A stretch of DNA of 64,000 nucleotides, from positions 92,789,087 through 92,853,086 of the forward strand of contig JARCOQ010000002.1 in assembly GCA_029207755.1 (NCBI GenBank), given 5' to 3'. The first letter of the stretch is position 1. Each line of letters begins with the position of its first letter. The DNA is from Chamaea fasciata (Eukaryota > Chordata > Aves > Passeriformes > Sylviidae). Shown piece by piece: positions 13,079-26,256 of the stretch. The translations under genes were made by a program, and so were the position numbers. The notes below the pieces were generated by a model, which was given only the letters and a program-made list of their open reading frames with translations, made no database searches and was not told the DNA's origin.

Positions 13079-15601
13079 TACTGTGCGAAGTATTGTGAGA
13101 AAGTACTGTGAAAGAAAAAATACTTCTACTATTACAGAAGTTGCTTTCCATATTGTTACATTTAGTGACTGGATTTATAAAAGCTTAATGTACATGACCA
13201 CAAATTTGCTACCTATTTTCTTCTCCTACAGCCTTACATTTAGAGCATTGGAAATATTGACATTTTGAAAACATATGATTGTTATGTAAATATGTCACAT
13301 GAATATTGTGTGTTGTAATTTTTAACTGCATTGTAATTTCTGTGACCTTTTTCAGGAGAGAAGATCAAACTAAAAATGAAAACTGAGGAATAGACAGAAA
13401 GTAGTACAAGCCCCCTAATTCTGGCAAACTTTCCAGCACAACACCCAAGGGGTTGATCCCAGCCAGAAGAACACTTTGGCAAAGAGAAATCTCTAATAGC
13501 AGATGCATCTGCTGTAAGATTTTGGCTGTTGTTAAGTCAGAGAGACCTGGTTAAGGACCAAGTAATTTTAATGTCTACTGAAACACATTTCTGAGTTGGT
13601 TTGGGAACTGGGGTATTTCACTGTCAAAGTGATGATCTAACAGTGAGAGTGTACAAGAGAGAGATATTTCCAGTGTTACTGTAACTTAATGAACATTGTA
13701 ATATAGTTATTAATAAAAAAAACCTGCTGTGATGGCTTGTGAAGGAATGTGGTCTTAGTTACCAAAACACCCTTGAGGTCACTGTATTATTCAATACTCA
13801 TGTGGAAAAAATATCCAAAATTCTACAGTTGCTTATTTTGCAACAGCTACATGTGCTACATAATTACTTTGCAATGCTTATTTTGCTCTGGTGGGAAAGT
13901 CTACATGAGGCTTTACACTTCTCCAGTTTCCTGCACCTAAGAAATCAAGCAGTTGCCAAATATTTACGAACTATGTGTCCTAGCCTCAAAATCCATAGTA
14001 GGCGGGAGAGTTGTTGTCTTTGTTTTTCACTGCAGATAAAGTGAAATATTAATGATTATTCACAAGAACATAATTTTCAGGAAGAATACAGCTTTTTTGG
14101 TTTCTAGTCATCTTTTTGTTAAGTGTGCTGCACAAAAAATGAAGGAGTTTTGAATTATCTTCTGTCTGGGGGTCTTACAGGTGTTTAAATAATAATAGTT
14201 GGTGAGGAAACCTGTAGCAGAACCAGAAATGTAGGACATGGGATTTTCATCATCCAACATTTCCTTGAAGGAGATGACACATTTTCAGTTTTCTGGTTAC
14301 TTAGATCTGTTTATTTTTAAAATACAAAAGTACAGTTCTTTCTTGGGTACAGTTCTTTCTTGGAAGGTATCTTAAGGCTGTCGAGTAGCACTTGTCCCAG
14401 GAGATGCAGACACTCCCTTTTAAAACTACTATTCATGATTTTGATGAAAATAACTCAGTGTGGTGTTCTGTGAGTCAAAGGATGGACTGTTGTGTAAGTT
14501 CTGGTCACCCTTGTGCCATTCTCATTAATGAATTCAAAAATGCTGGGGTTCTTGGGCCTTTTTGCTTAGGTGTCCAATGTCAGACAGACTTGCAAAAAGA
14601 TGCAGTTGACCCGGGTTTCATTAGCAGAATAAAAAAGAAGCTTACCCAAGTGCCCAGCTGGGAAGGGCAGAGCTAGTGCACAAGGCCACCCTGCAGTTCC
14701 TGCCCATGATTTCTTGGCCAGTTTTTCCAGTAAACATTGGAAAACATTTTTGGAGTTGTTTCATTGCTCAGTAGGTTTCTCTCACTAATGAGGGAGTCGT
14801 AATAGGCAGGAAATCTAGAAAAATAAATAAGACATGTCCTACAGCATTCTGTCAAGGTGAAGGGACCCCTAGCCATGAGAAAGAAGGACTTTCTTTTGCC
14901 TGGCTTTGTATTCTGGACCTTCCTTAGCTATTTCCAGGGGATTTCCTTCCACTGGTGGTTGAAAATAAATTGCTTTTTGCATGCTTGGGAGAGTCTTCCT
15001 CTTGACCAAGTATCACTTTGTCAAGGTGCATTAACTTAATAACTTACCAGGGTGCAATTATGGCCTTTTGAAAATTAAGGCAAAGTTAAAGTAGTGTTAT
15101 CCTCTAGGTGGGGAAAGGAAGGGCTGAAGAGAGGTGATTAAAGGTCACAGCTGCTTTGGGAAAATACATTTTATTCCTGTAGGATTACAATCTTAGGTAT
15201 TCTGGAGAAAACTTTTTTTGCATGAAAAAATAGTTAAGCTGCACAAGTTTGGTGGCAATGACATCTTTTTGGCTGTATGACCACAACTTTATGTTTTTCC
15301 CCATCCTCAGGTACTGGCACTTAAATTCAGTTGTAGTTAGATTCACAGTAGCCTATCCACCTTAAATTTGAAGGAAATGCTGGGAGATCAGAAAATTTAT
15401 TTTCTATCACCTCCATAATTAAAAGAACCGTAATAGTCCCTTTGAAATTCATGAGAAACATGATGCTTGCTTTGTAAAAATTACTATAATCATGCTCTGG
15501 AAATAAAAAAACGTGCACCTGTGTAGCCCTGGTTTGTGCCTGAGATGTTTGGTTTTCTGAAATTCCTTTCCCAGGGAATTTTCTGTAAACAAGAGACATG
15601 T
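13079..15601. other. Gene-free DNA with small local duplications
   Basis: Apart from the 17-bp duplication at 14.33 kb, TGTCAAGGTG occurs at both 14850-14859 and 15019-15028. I recognise no gene. Confidence 0.55.
14331..14364 (+). repeat. 17-bp tandem duplication (2 units)
   Basis: The unit TACAGTTCTTTCTTGG(G/A) occurs twice back to back with only the last base differing. It looks like a local slippage duplication. Confidence 0.85.
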
Positions 15602-15836
15602 TGTTGTGATGGTAAAGTAGTTTACAAACTTTCCCTAGGAGGGGCTTCTTCTTGATGTCACTCTGGTCTGACCAATGTGATTGAAGAGGTTTGTCTTCTT
15701 GTCACCAATCAAATTGGTCTGTGTAGAATAGTACAAAAGGGGAGACACTTCCTGAGAATAAAGGAGTCACTTTTTCAGCCTTCTGAATTCAGAGTCTTTG
15801 TGTTGTTGTGGTGTACTACAGCGTCACACCTGGACA
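15602..15836 (+). mobile_element. Candidate degraded solo LTR
   Basis: About 235 bases have an LTR-like layout on the + strand. TGTTGTGATGG comes at the start, two CCAAT boxes follow (GACCAATG at about 15670 and CACCAATC at about 15702), then a TATA-like TACAAAAG near 15732. AATAAAGG at about 15758 is followed by a T/GT-rich stretch, and the tail is ACCTGGACA. A promoter and poly(A) signal packed within 100 bases are typical of a U3-R-U5 unit. I could not find a clean target-site duplication, and the ends are uncertain. Confidence 0.45.
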
Positions 15837-18800
15837 TTACCTTTGAACATCCCCTAAAGGGTTTCTAAAGAAAAGAATACAAGACTTCCCTCTCTCACAC
15901 TCACATAAGCAGCTAGCTGAAGAAGAAAAGATGCATGACCACACCAACATTTGTTACAGAATAAGTTGTATTCACACAGCACACAGCTTTTTGCCAAGTC
16001 AGAGATTTTAATGTGCTATTTCTACAGCCATCAAGGATTTTTCAGACATCTCTACCTGCCGTGTATTGGCTCTGCCTGCTCGATCTTTTGGAACTTTTTC
16101 AAGGTCAAAGGCTTCTGTCTGAAAGAGCAGTTCTGAACTCTTACATCTGATGTGAGAGTTTGTTCATGCATTTGGCAGTAAGAGTTTTTCTACAATGTAT
16201 TTATTAAAACACCAGTGTCTTTTACTGAGACATCATTAATGGAGAAATAAGAGTACTGTCTACGCTCAAGTGACTCATAGCTGTTTATTGACACAGTTTT
16301 CTGTGTTGTTCTCCAAAAGAAGATGGCTGGAATGCTGCTGGAGCTGTTGAAGTCCACCTGGTGAGTGGGGGGTTTCAGAGGAACAACACCCTTCACTGCC
16401 AAGACTAGTAGAAGCAGTATTTTTGTGTAAGTAAAAAGAGCTGGGCCCAAGCTGTTCCTCTGGGCTATTTCATCAACACAGTGTTCACCTGACTGAAGCA
16501 GGGCAGACGAACTTAATGAGGATCTTCAAGAGGTGCTGGACCTGTGCCTGTCAGGAGGATTAAGTAAAAAAAATAATTTCGGCAAACTGCTGACCTGTGC
16601 TTTGGCAGGGGCTCATTACAATTTTGAAACAGCAGAGAAGGGCCCAGCAGCACTTTCAAGCACTGGGATAAAGAGCCACAAGCAGAAAACACTTGCATTT
16701 TATTTAGCCCTGAGCTTCTTGGAGGAGGCCATATCATGGAATGAGCAAGAGGAGGAGCTCATTCCCTCTGAAAGGGCAGAAATCACAACTCTTCATACAG
16801 GGAAAGAAGGAGCTTTTATTTTAACTTGCTGAGAACAGCCAAGGAATCTAGTAATTATGCTGGCCAGGTTTATGCTACAAGGACATTGTCAAATGCTTTA
16901 TAAAACAGATTATAAAACTCTTCAGCACTTCAGCACTTTCTCCTAAATGCATGAAAATAATTCTTCCATTACCAGTTGCAGCCTTCACCATTTGGCAGCA
17001 ATCTGTCCCCCCTTCCCCTTTTAATTTATACTTAAAAATTACCATTACACATACATTACACATTGAATCTGTTCTTCAGTGGCTTGTAAATTCACCTCTC
17101 CCTATCTGCTCCACAGAGAACCAAGACTGAGGGCAGAGAAATTATATGAAGAGAGGAAAAAAGTGGTAAAGGGAAAGAAAACTAGAATGTTGGAATTGCA
17201 TCTGTTTGAACACTCCTTTGGCCATGATCATCATTACTAAATCTGACATGATGCAAGAAAGATTATTACTTAAAATATGTGCTTTACACCCCTGAGGAAC
17301 AAGTTGTTAGAATCATAAACAGACAATAACTTCATCTACAAGGACTAATGAGAGAGAGAGGGTTGATTACAGGGCCACATGATTAGAAAGCAACTGAAAA
17401 TTGGGGAGAGTTTGTCTTCCAAGATGAGGACCATGTCCTTTGACAACCTCTGTGTGTTTCTGTGTGTGTGTAATGGAGGGGGTTGAAAAGGAGAGATGCA
17501 GCTCCCCCCCAAGCCTCTTCTGGTAATTCTGTCACCACTAAGTGAATTAAAAATGAACTTCTGGTGAAGGGGCAGCTCCAGAGAAGGGAGAGTCATTCCC
17601 CTGTTCCCAAAGATCTTAACTCCCTTTTTGTCCTGACATGCTACTTTAGTGCATAAAAGTTTCCCAACATAGGGATAAATTCCATGCTTCTGTTTGCTGT
17701 ATAAATTCAGTTGCTGTGTTCCTTCCATCCCTGTCATGGCTCCAGGGAATCTGAACTAATTGCCTTCTTTGATCTGCATTAATGGCATCCTTTGAGACAT
17801 TGGACTTCAAGCCTTTACCTCTCCCAGAGCAGAAAAGCCTGATTCTCTTTATGTTTGAGTAAGTCCTGGTTTTCTGGGTCTGCACAGCAGTTCCTGGGTT
17901 CCTGAGCTTGTGGTGGGTTTTTTGACATGAGGTATTCTTTAGAAACTGCCATGTGCACACACACAGCGTGGGAGAGAACTGGCTGAGTAGCTTTCTAACA
18001 ACAACAAAAAGGAACTGAGCTCATTGTGGAGGACAATGTGAGACTACAGTGTTGTGCAAAAGGCACTTTAGGAGGCATATTGTCTGCATGACACATTAAG
18101 TGATCCTTCAAGTTTTCTTGACGCTCTTGAAGCCTCAGTTGGAGCACTAAGTATTATCTGGAATACTGTAATTAAGAAAGGATGTGAACTTGGACAGTGA
18201 TCAGAGAACACGGGTGATGATGAAATTGCGGATAAAAATAGAGCTTTAGAATGGTGACTGAACGTGGACAGCTTAGGTTAGAAAGCAAGAAAACTAAGGG
18301 AAACATAGTAACTGTTTTCTATGCATCAACAGAATACAGAAAGGAATAAAAAAAACTTTTTATGTTCTTCCAACAAGAAATAGCAGGTTTGTATTGCAGA
18401 AAGTGAGATTAATTGAGATAAGAAAAAATATTTTTGTTGCCAAATGTCATAAGTTCTGTGGAATAATTCATTCAGTAAGTATATAAAGTCATTCCCAAGA
18501 AAAGTATGCTAAAACAAACATGCCAAACAGATGCTGATGAGAATCACATAATCTACAGATGATGGAGTAAATGACATACCAAATTCCCTTCTGCGCCTAT
18601 TTCTTAAATATCTTTGGGTTTGTTTTTTTTTTCAACTCAGCTGTAAGAAGAAAGCACACTCATATGCAGGGCTTTTCAAAAAGCCCATATATATGTGTTT
18701 CACGTTACTGTCTGCCCATGATGTGTTAGAAAGAAAGCTTTGCCTAAATTCTTCAGACTGCTATGATGTGGATCATTTTATACCTATCTGAACACCTTCC

Positions 18801-20569
18801 TCTTGGAAAGGGAGAGTTTTTCTCTGACCTGGGTCATTAGTCCTCCAAGTTCTTACATTTTTAAATGAGTTTGGTAGATTGAGTGGAAAGCCACTTTGAG
18901 TTATGGCTCTCTCAGGATTTTCTTGGAACCAGCAAGTTTTCCCTGCTAACTGTCTTCTCCTCATCTTGTGATGAATTGTAAGGCCTGCTAGAAAACTCAT
19001 GGGAAAGGAAGACAATGCTTCTTTCCTGTATTTTTTCCTTGATTATTTATATATAAGCTGGACAGGAAATCACCTACTCACTAAGACAGCATGTTCTGCA
19101 CATAAATTAAAGAACATAACCACATCTGCCACTACAGATCTTTGAAATGTAAAGATTTCTGAATGTTACTGCACAATCCAGATCATGTTACATCTGACAG
19201 AAACTGCAGGCACAAAAAGTTAATTTCCACCTTATTTCCTCTCCCCTAATATGCCTAGTTTAATGAAATAAAGCCTTCCCTGAAAGAAAGGAAGCTATGA
19301 GGCAATTTTTTCTTCCCACAAAATAACTTCTCAATCTAGCTTTAAAAAATGTGGCAATATAAATGAATTAATATGACATTTATTCAAATTACTTTAATCT
19401 ATAGACAATAAGTGGATTAGAGGGTTACTGTCAGGTCAGTTCAGGCTTACTGTTTAGCTTTTGTGGAAAAACTAAATGTGACAGGTGTAACCAACCTATT
19501 GTAAGTTGAATCATTGTGATATGTCTATTTCTGATGGTAACGTGTCTCGTTAAAGCCATAAAACCATGTTATGCAATTGAATTATACAGCAAGCAAAACT
19601 TCATAGCAACAGAACTTGTAATTTACCTTCATTTCAACATTTAACTTTTAAAGCAAAAGTGATCAAAGAAGTTATAGAAAATTGTATTTCACAACATTTT
19701 GTTAGGTTGTACTCACCTATAAGACAAATAGAGTTGATAGTTTTATTGAAATATACATTGACTTCTGCATTCATTTTCTTCAAATCAATCTGTCCGGAGG
19801 ACAGATGTCAGTCTGGTCCACAAAGGAGCTCTCATTTAGTCAGTGGGAAAAACAGAATATGTTCTGTATTGTGATTTGAATTTTCCATTTGATAGACATA
19901 CAGGTCAGAAATATTCTGCAACATTTATTTCAACTCTCTTCAGTAAGGTGCTTGTACTTTTTCCATTTTGGGAAGTTTAAGATATATTTTCATGATAAAA
20001 TCCCTCAGACTATTAACCACTAGCTACTTTAATTCAAAAAAGCAAACAAAACTATGTCAAAGTCAGGTATTGAAAAGCTACTGGAAGTTCATGTTCATGC
20101 ATTTGTCTGTAACAGAAGATAATTATTAATATTATGTACTACAGAGAAGTGAATTGACATGGAAGACCTCCAAAATTCAAATTAAATTTTAGAAATATTC
20201 TGTGACATTTTCAGATATCCCAGTTACAGTATTTCAAGGAGTACTTACAGAAGAGACTCTAGAAAGAAAATACTGCCTCTTAAGGAACTAGTAGTTCCCT
20301 GTCTGCAAGCACAAATGAAATCTATGCAGGTATTCTGATAGAAATCTCTGTACACTATCTGGAAGCTGTAGTTACTGTGAGGATGAAAAATGAGTATGCA
20401 CATGTCTGAGAGTCAGAGCAGATGAGTCTTACACATACATATTCTGATCCTGCAGTGTTTATTTATAGCATTTATCACAACTTCTTTTTGTAGGACAACT
20501 CATATATGCAGTATTTCCAGGATGCCAATTGTGTGATGGATATTGCTGAAGCCTGACAAGGCACTTGTT
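15837..20569. other. Gene-free DNA
   Basis: A minus-strand open frame at 16190-16450 has a signal-peptide-like start (see findings). The rest shows no supported exon. A C-run lies at about 17505-17511. Confidence 0.55.
17447..17472. repeat. Short (GT)n microsatellite
   Basis: TGTGTGTTTCTGTGTGTGTGT, interrupted and short. Confidence 0.7.
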
Positions 20570-20985
20570 TCACATTTGATCACTGAAATCCAACTCCAGC
20601 TATTCAAAGGGCACCCCAAGACCCACACCATGTGCCTGAGGGCATCATCCAAATGTACCTTGAAGTCTGTCAGGCCAGTGTTGTGACCACATCCCTGGGG
20701 AGCCCATTCCAGGGCCCAGCCACATTCTCAATAAATAACTTTTTCCTAGGATCCAACCTAAATCTCTCCTGACACAGTTTCATACCATTCTTTTGGGTCC
20801 TGTCACTGGTCACCACAGAGAAGAGATTTGTTCTGTCCCTCATCCCCTCAAAAGGAAGTTGTAGACTCCAATGAGGTGTCCCCTTGCTCTTCTCTCTAGG
20901 CTGAACAAACAAAGTGACCTCATCTGCTCCAGATATGGCTTTCCCTCTGAGCCCCTCATGATCTCTGTGGCCCTCCTTTGGATAG
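20570..20985 (-). mobile_element. CR1 LINE fragment, minus strand
   Basis: Read on the + strand this is the complement of CR1: ATCCAACTCCAGC, CACACCATGTGCCTGAGG, CTTGAAGTCTGTCAGGCC, CCCTGGGGAGCCCATTCCAG, ATCCAACCTAAATCTC, GTCACTGGTCACCACAGAG. The minus-strand frames give typical CR1 ORF2-end peptides, for example a [13 protein letters not shown] run. No 3' octamer tail is visible at its left edge, so that end is lost or decayed. Its 5' end abuts the next CR1. Confidence 0.9.
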
Positions 20986-20999
20986 AAAAAGAAGCAATC

Positions 21000-21772
21000 T
21001 GAGTGGGGCAGCTCATTTGCTGGAGGGAAGAGATGTCATCCAGAGGGAATTTGAAAAGCTTGAGGAGTGGGAATCTGTGCAAGCCTCATGAAGTTCAACA
21101 AGGCTGGTGTAAGGTCCTGCCTGTGGGGCAATCAACAGAATCAATACAGGCTGGGGGATGAATGAATTGAAGCAGCTCTGCAGAGAAGGACTTTGAGATA
21201 TTGGTGGACTAAAAAAATTGTACAGGAACCAGAAATATGCACTTGCAGTGCAGAAATCCAACTTTATCCTGGGCTGCATCAAGAGTGGTGTGGCCAGCGG
21301 GATGAGAGAGGTGATTCCATCCCTCTCCTCAACTCTTATAAAATTCCATCTGAAATACTGTGTCCAGCTCTGGAGGCTTAAGCACAGGAAATCTGTGGAG
21401 CTGTTTGGTCCAGGGGGTGACCATGAAGACAAAGAGAGGCCTGGAGCACCTCTCCTATGGAAACAGGCTAAGAGAGTTGGGCATTTTTCATGGCACAATG
21501 GTTTTAAACTGACAGGGAAGATTTCGGATTTAGAGGAAGAGATTTTTTACAATGAGTGTGGTGAGGCACTGGAATGTGTTTTTATAGAGAAATTGTGGAC
21601 ATCCCGTTCCTGGAAGTGCTTAGGGTCAGGTTGGATGAGGGCCTGAGCAACTTGGTCTAGTGAAAGGTGTTCCTGCCCATGACAAGGATGCTGAGCTAGT
21701 GGATCTTTATACATCTTCTTTAAAGGGTGTCTCAATCCAAATCGTTCTACTGTTCTATGGTTCTATGATGCT
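21000..21772 (+). mobile_element. CR1 LINE copy with 3' tail, plus strand
   Basis: It begins near GATGTCATCCAGAGGG and continues through ATGAAGTTCAACAAGGC, GGGCTGCATCAAGAGTGG, TACTGTGTCCAGCTCTGG and CACTGGAATGTG. It ends near 21772 in the CR1 tail GTTCTATGGTTCTATGATG. Part of the middle (around 21470-21510) is shortened against the usual CR1 order, so an internal deletion is likely. Frames are broken, and 21218-21646 reads only partly as ORF2. Confidence 0.9.
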
Positions 21773-24700
21773 AGTATTCTTCATACTTAAAGCCTTAATT
21801 TTCAAACATATTGATTAACTTAAACTCTCCATTTGACACTTGTTTCATCTTACAAAGCACTTCTCAGAGACTGGGGAAAAACCTCAGATGCTTCTGTTGT
21901 TTCTATTTAGGTGGTATGTACACTAAATCTTACTAGGAAGATTGGAACACATTTCAGAAAAGTAGCAAATGTTCAAATGGAGCAAAAAGTTATGGGTAAA
22001 AGACAGGGAAAAGGACAGGAATAAAATGTGTTCATTCTTGGCACAGAAATAGTTAACTACCCCATCTGCTTTTGCATTATCTGAGTAATTTAATGATAGG
22101 ACTTTATGCTTATAGATTTGCTCCTTTGGATGATCTCAAAGATTATCAATAGTAAAATACAGAAGAAATTTTATCTGTATACTTTTGATATTCAGAGGAA
22201 TGCTGTGATGGTTTTGTTGGTCATAAGTCAATTTTACCAATTCAAGTAATGTATTGAACTAACAATGCAATTCAGTCATCACCACTCACACTGAAAAGTA
22301 GGAAATGATCTCTCAGCTACTTACTCTGACTTTTGTTCCATGTGTTTTAAAGTTTATAAACACAACTGAGGAAAATGAACATGTACTCCAGAGCACAAAA
22401 TAATATATTTCTCTGGCTATGGTGATGCTCTTTATGTTTTGTTCACAGGTTAAATAAATTCAATCATCTAGGAAAAGAATCCAAACTTACTATCTCCTTT
22501 CTCTTGTCTGCATAGCAAAAGTAGAAGTAACTCCTGAAATAGTTTTTTCTATTGAGATTATTAGCAGACCAGTGTTGGCTGGTAAGGACTCATTATTCAG
22601 ATGTTATGACACTATTTTCTTGCTTGTTCACTTTTGAAGCACATATAGAAAGTGAGTTCTGCTGCACAGGGAAGTTTCTTGTCAAGAGGAAGTACCCACC
22701 TCTGTTCCTTTTTTTTGTGAATTATAGTGGCTTTGTTCTTACTGAATCCAGTGGAACAGATCGTTTGAAGAGAACCCAAATTTTTCACACTTCATCAGGC
22801 TAAAATCCATGACCTTTCACATAACTTTTCTTGATACTCAGCTCTTGAATGAGGTATCTTTTATTCTTTGGAGACTGCATTCTTACTGCAGTTTTGGGGT
22901 TACAACTCAATCTGTGAAGTGTTTGTCTAAAAAAAACCAACATGGCTTCTTTTGCTGCTAAAAGTAGGAAAACTACTGAAAAAATCCCTGGCATTCTATT
23001 ACAAGCAGAATAGGTTTTCTAAATCTTTGGCTGCATCATTGCACCTCATCCTCTAATACATAACAGGACTTGTTTCAAAAATAATATATCGTTCATTGAG
23101 GCAAACTGATACTGCCCAGTGACTTCAAAGAGTAAAAATATTGTCAAATAAAAGATTTTTGAGAATTAGCTGGTGGGAAATCAAGAATCACTTTTAAACT
23201 GATATTGCACATTGAACTTATTAAAGTACTGAAAGCTAATTGAACAAAACATAGAGATGACAGGGGTAGCTCCTCACAGTAAACTGTAGTGCAGTCAGAC
23301 TGCAGCCTCTGGCTGATGTGTAAATATTCTGCATTATGGATGGTGGTCTGTTTTTAATGCTTGCATTTTATTTAGTAACACAGAAGCAGTGAAGTTGTTA
23401 ACTGAGTCTTTCTTACAGTTCTTTCAGTGGGTGAGGTTAAATTACCTTTTCTGTGCATCAATATCTCTTCTCTTTTACTAAAAGCAAAATTGGTAGGCTC
23501 CTCAGATGGTAACTGTTTCCATACTGGAAACATGGTAGGAGGTGCTTAAGGTATTTCAGGTACTAAAAATGCCTTTCAGTTAAGGTGGTGCTGTGTCCCA
23601 ACAAATTGTTTGAGTACATGGCAGCTGGCGTAGCTCTGCTCTGTCTGATTCTGTAGCAATAACTCTCTGGTCTGATCAGTAGGTATTGTTTGGCACTGCC
23701 TTAAACATCTGTGGGACACTATGTAGAAAACCCTGTATTTGATTATTTAGCAGTCACCCTCCTTGCCATAAATTTCTAAAACTTGCTTGGACTTGCATGA
23801 TGGAATTGATAAAAATTAAATTAAAGACAGGTTGAATATTAGAAGCTCTTCTGATGAACATCTTTTTTCTTCTGATTTTACTGTCAAATAGTTAGCAGAA
23901 AAATCTTTAGACTTTCAAAGATGATGTACAGGTCTCTCTACAATTGAGTCTTTTGTTGAGTTCTTCATCTATGTCATGAAAAAAGCCAACTTGAAATTAT
24001 TGAGAGAAAAAAAGAGGAAAACAAACACGTAAGAAAAGAGGGGAGAAACCCCTTTATCCAAGAATTAAGAAATTGTTCTGTGATCATAAAATCAGTGTCT
24101 TGTAGCTCAGTTAAAGTAAATTTCATAACATAGACCAAGCAGAGGGAAACTGAATCTCAGCTGCCCCCATTGAAGGTGGATTCTGTCACAGCGGGGCTGC
24201 TTGCCGGTCCAAGAACTGTATTTCTCTTTGCTCTTGAGGAATCATTTCAGCCTAGGTGAATTTGGCTCATACAATGTTGCACAGATTGATTCTGACACAT
24301 CTCTGATTTTGAAGGAAATTGCCTTTTATTTGCTTTTGTGGTCAACAATACACACATTTTTCTATACATCAACTCCCATGAAAACTATTAATACTGCTTC
24401 ACCAGCCAGTCAGGGTAAAAACATCCGTCTGTGATGGAAGAAAGTTATTGAGATGTCAACAGGGATTCAACAAAAATGGAGAAAATGATGAAATTGTGGC
24501 TGAAATCCAACCTATAGAAAAGTAATTACATGTGAAACCATTACATAAGGCACATGTTTCTGTTCATTTTCTTTGTATACCAGGTCAGCTTGACTCGATT
24601 GCAGTATTATAAGAAGGTTTCTATCATCTGCAACACTCAGATGACTAACTCACTGTAGGGTTGAGATTAGAAAGTGGTTTTGTAACAGATCAGTGAAAGC

Positions 24701-26251
24701 AATCTGTGTTATTGCTCACCAGAGAATGCTGTCATTTTAAGAAAAATGCAAAGTTCAGACATCAAAATTCCATGAGGGCAGGATCCATTGTGGTCTGACC
24801 CCTATTGCCTTTAGCTTGGGCAGAGTTATGGAGAAGTGTAAAGTAGTCTGCCTACTGAGAGCGATACAAATACATGTTTAAAATATTTGTAAACCACACC
24901 ACTTTTGCCTTTTGTACAAACATTCGTATCTGTGCCCTCTGTTTGGAAGGCACAGATGTACAGAGTAATTAATACAAGTCCCAAACAGTAGGAAACTCCT
25001 CTGGATCTTGATTGGAAACACCAAGTTCAGCAGCCTGGATATAGGCAAGGGTGACTTCTAGAGCAAAACAAGAAACCCTCCTTCGGCTTCCTTCTCCAGC
25101 AAGCATTTCCTGTCCCTCAATTTTTTTCAAGAATGAAATTTTAGCTAGAAAAATTCTTTTAACAAGATGTTTTTGATCTTGTAATACAGGGGAAAGAAAT
25201 AAAAACTGAGTTAAAGAAAATTATTAATGGAATGGATTTTCACTGTCCAGAAATTTCATCTATCCCAAAAACACAATATAAACATTTAATCAAGAACAAA
25301 TATGGTGACTACAAGATGGAAAAGTAATGACATATCTATTAAGTTAGATAATTCATTTCACAGGCCATAGCCAGTTTCAGGTCTAAATAATATATTCCAA
25401 AGAGCCTAATATAAGCTTCATTTTATGCAGTCAAAATAGCTGGAGGACATACAAAGGAATGAAAGGCATGTGAACCTATATGTACATATTGGTGGGTTTG
25501 TATCTGCTTGATTATAAAGTCAGGTGCACAGGCAGAGTATTTGTCTTGCTGTGGGGTTCTTGGCTTCAAGATACGAAACCTTAAAAGCCTAAGCATATGG
25601 TAATTATATATATATATATATATATACACATATATATTTGTTATAGGAGAAAGTTTTTATCTTGAATATGGAATATATTTGTAATACCTCATGACTTTTC
25701 AAAAGTAATTTACAGTCTTCTATTGTACTTTCTTTGACTAATTTGTTAGATAACAGGTCTCTACTTTTACAAGGCCTCCTCACAGTGCAGCTGCAACTTA
25801 ACCTCCAGAAGTACCTCCCCAAATCTTAACAACAACAAAAAAAAGCACTCACTATCACTAATTAATTCTCACATGAAATTCTCCACATGCCAACATCACC
25901 TCTTTCATCTCAATAGTATCAGGAATTAAATTCTGTACAAAAAAGAGGCCTTCCCTCAATGCCTTTAAAGCAACTGATTTTTAATTATAGGGAAAATAGA
26001 CCAGTTTCCTAACTGAAACAAAATTTCCTGCAGGTATGCATTCCCAAGATGGCTATTATGATTATCACCTTCACAATTTTCTTTCAATACTGTTCTTGTA
26101 AAGAGAGAAATTGATCTGGAACAATATTGGATGTTAAGTATCTCATCTGGTCACTCACTGCCTGAGTACTTCAGAGCAGCATAAAATCAATACCTCGGTC
26201 CCAGACCAACACTAATTACCTTCCTTAGAGATAAATGAAGGAGAGATTCAA
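21773..26251. other. Gene-free DNA between the CR1 pair and LTR copy A
   Basis: AT-rich, with the (TA)n at 25.6 kb. I see no supported exon, RNA gene or recognisable transposon. Confidence 0.55.
25605..25637. repeat. (TA)n microsatellite
   Basis: An uninterrupted TA run of about 10 units is followed by CACATATATAT. The Tyr/Ile-repeat frames across it are spurious. Confidence 0.9.
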
Positions 26252-26256
26252 TAGTG
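26252..26256 (+). repeat. Target-site duplication AATAG (left, copy A)
   Basis: Identical to 26783-26787. Confidence 0.85.

Noticed and set aside
14850..15028. TGTCAAGGTG direct repeats flanking 159 bases, as a transposon target duplication
   Set aside because: The enclosed sequence lacks TG...CA ends, terminal inverted repeats or a tail. A single 10-bp repeat at this distance can arise by chance.
17345..17960. Two overlapping minus-strand frames of 130 and 104 residues
   Set aside because: They overlap in different frames, carry no known motif and have no splice or promoter context.
21013..21498. 161-residue minus-strand open frame
   Set aside because: It is antisense to a recognisable plus-strand CR1 copy.
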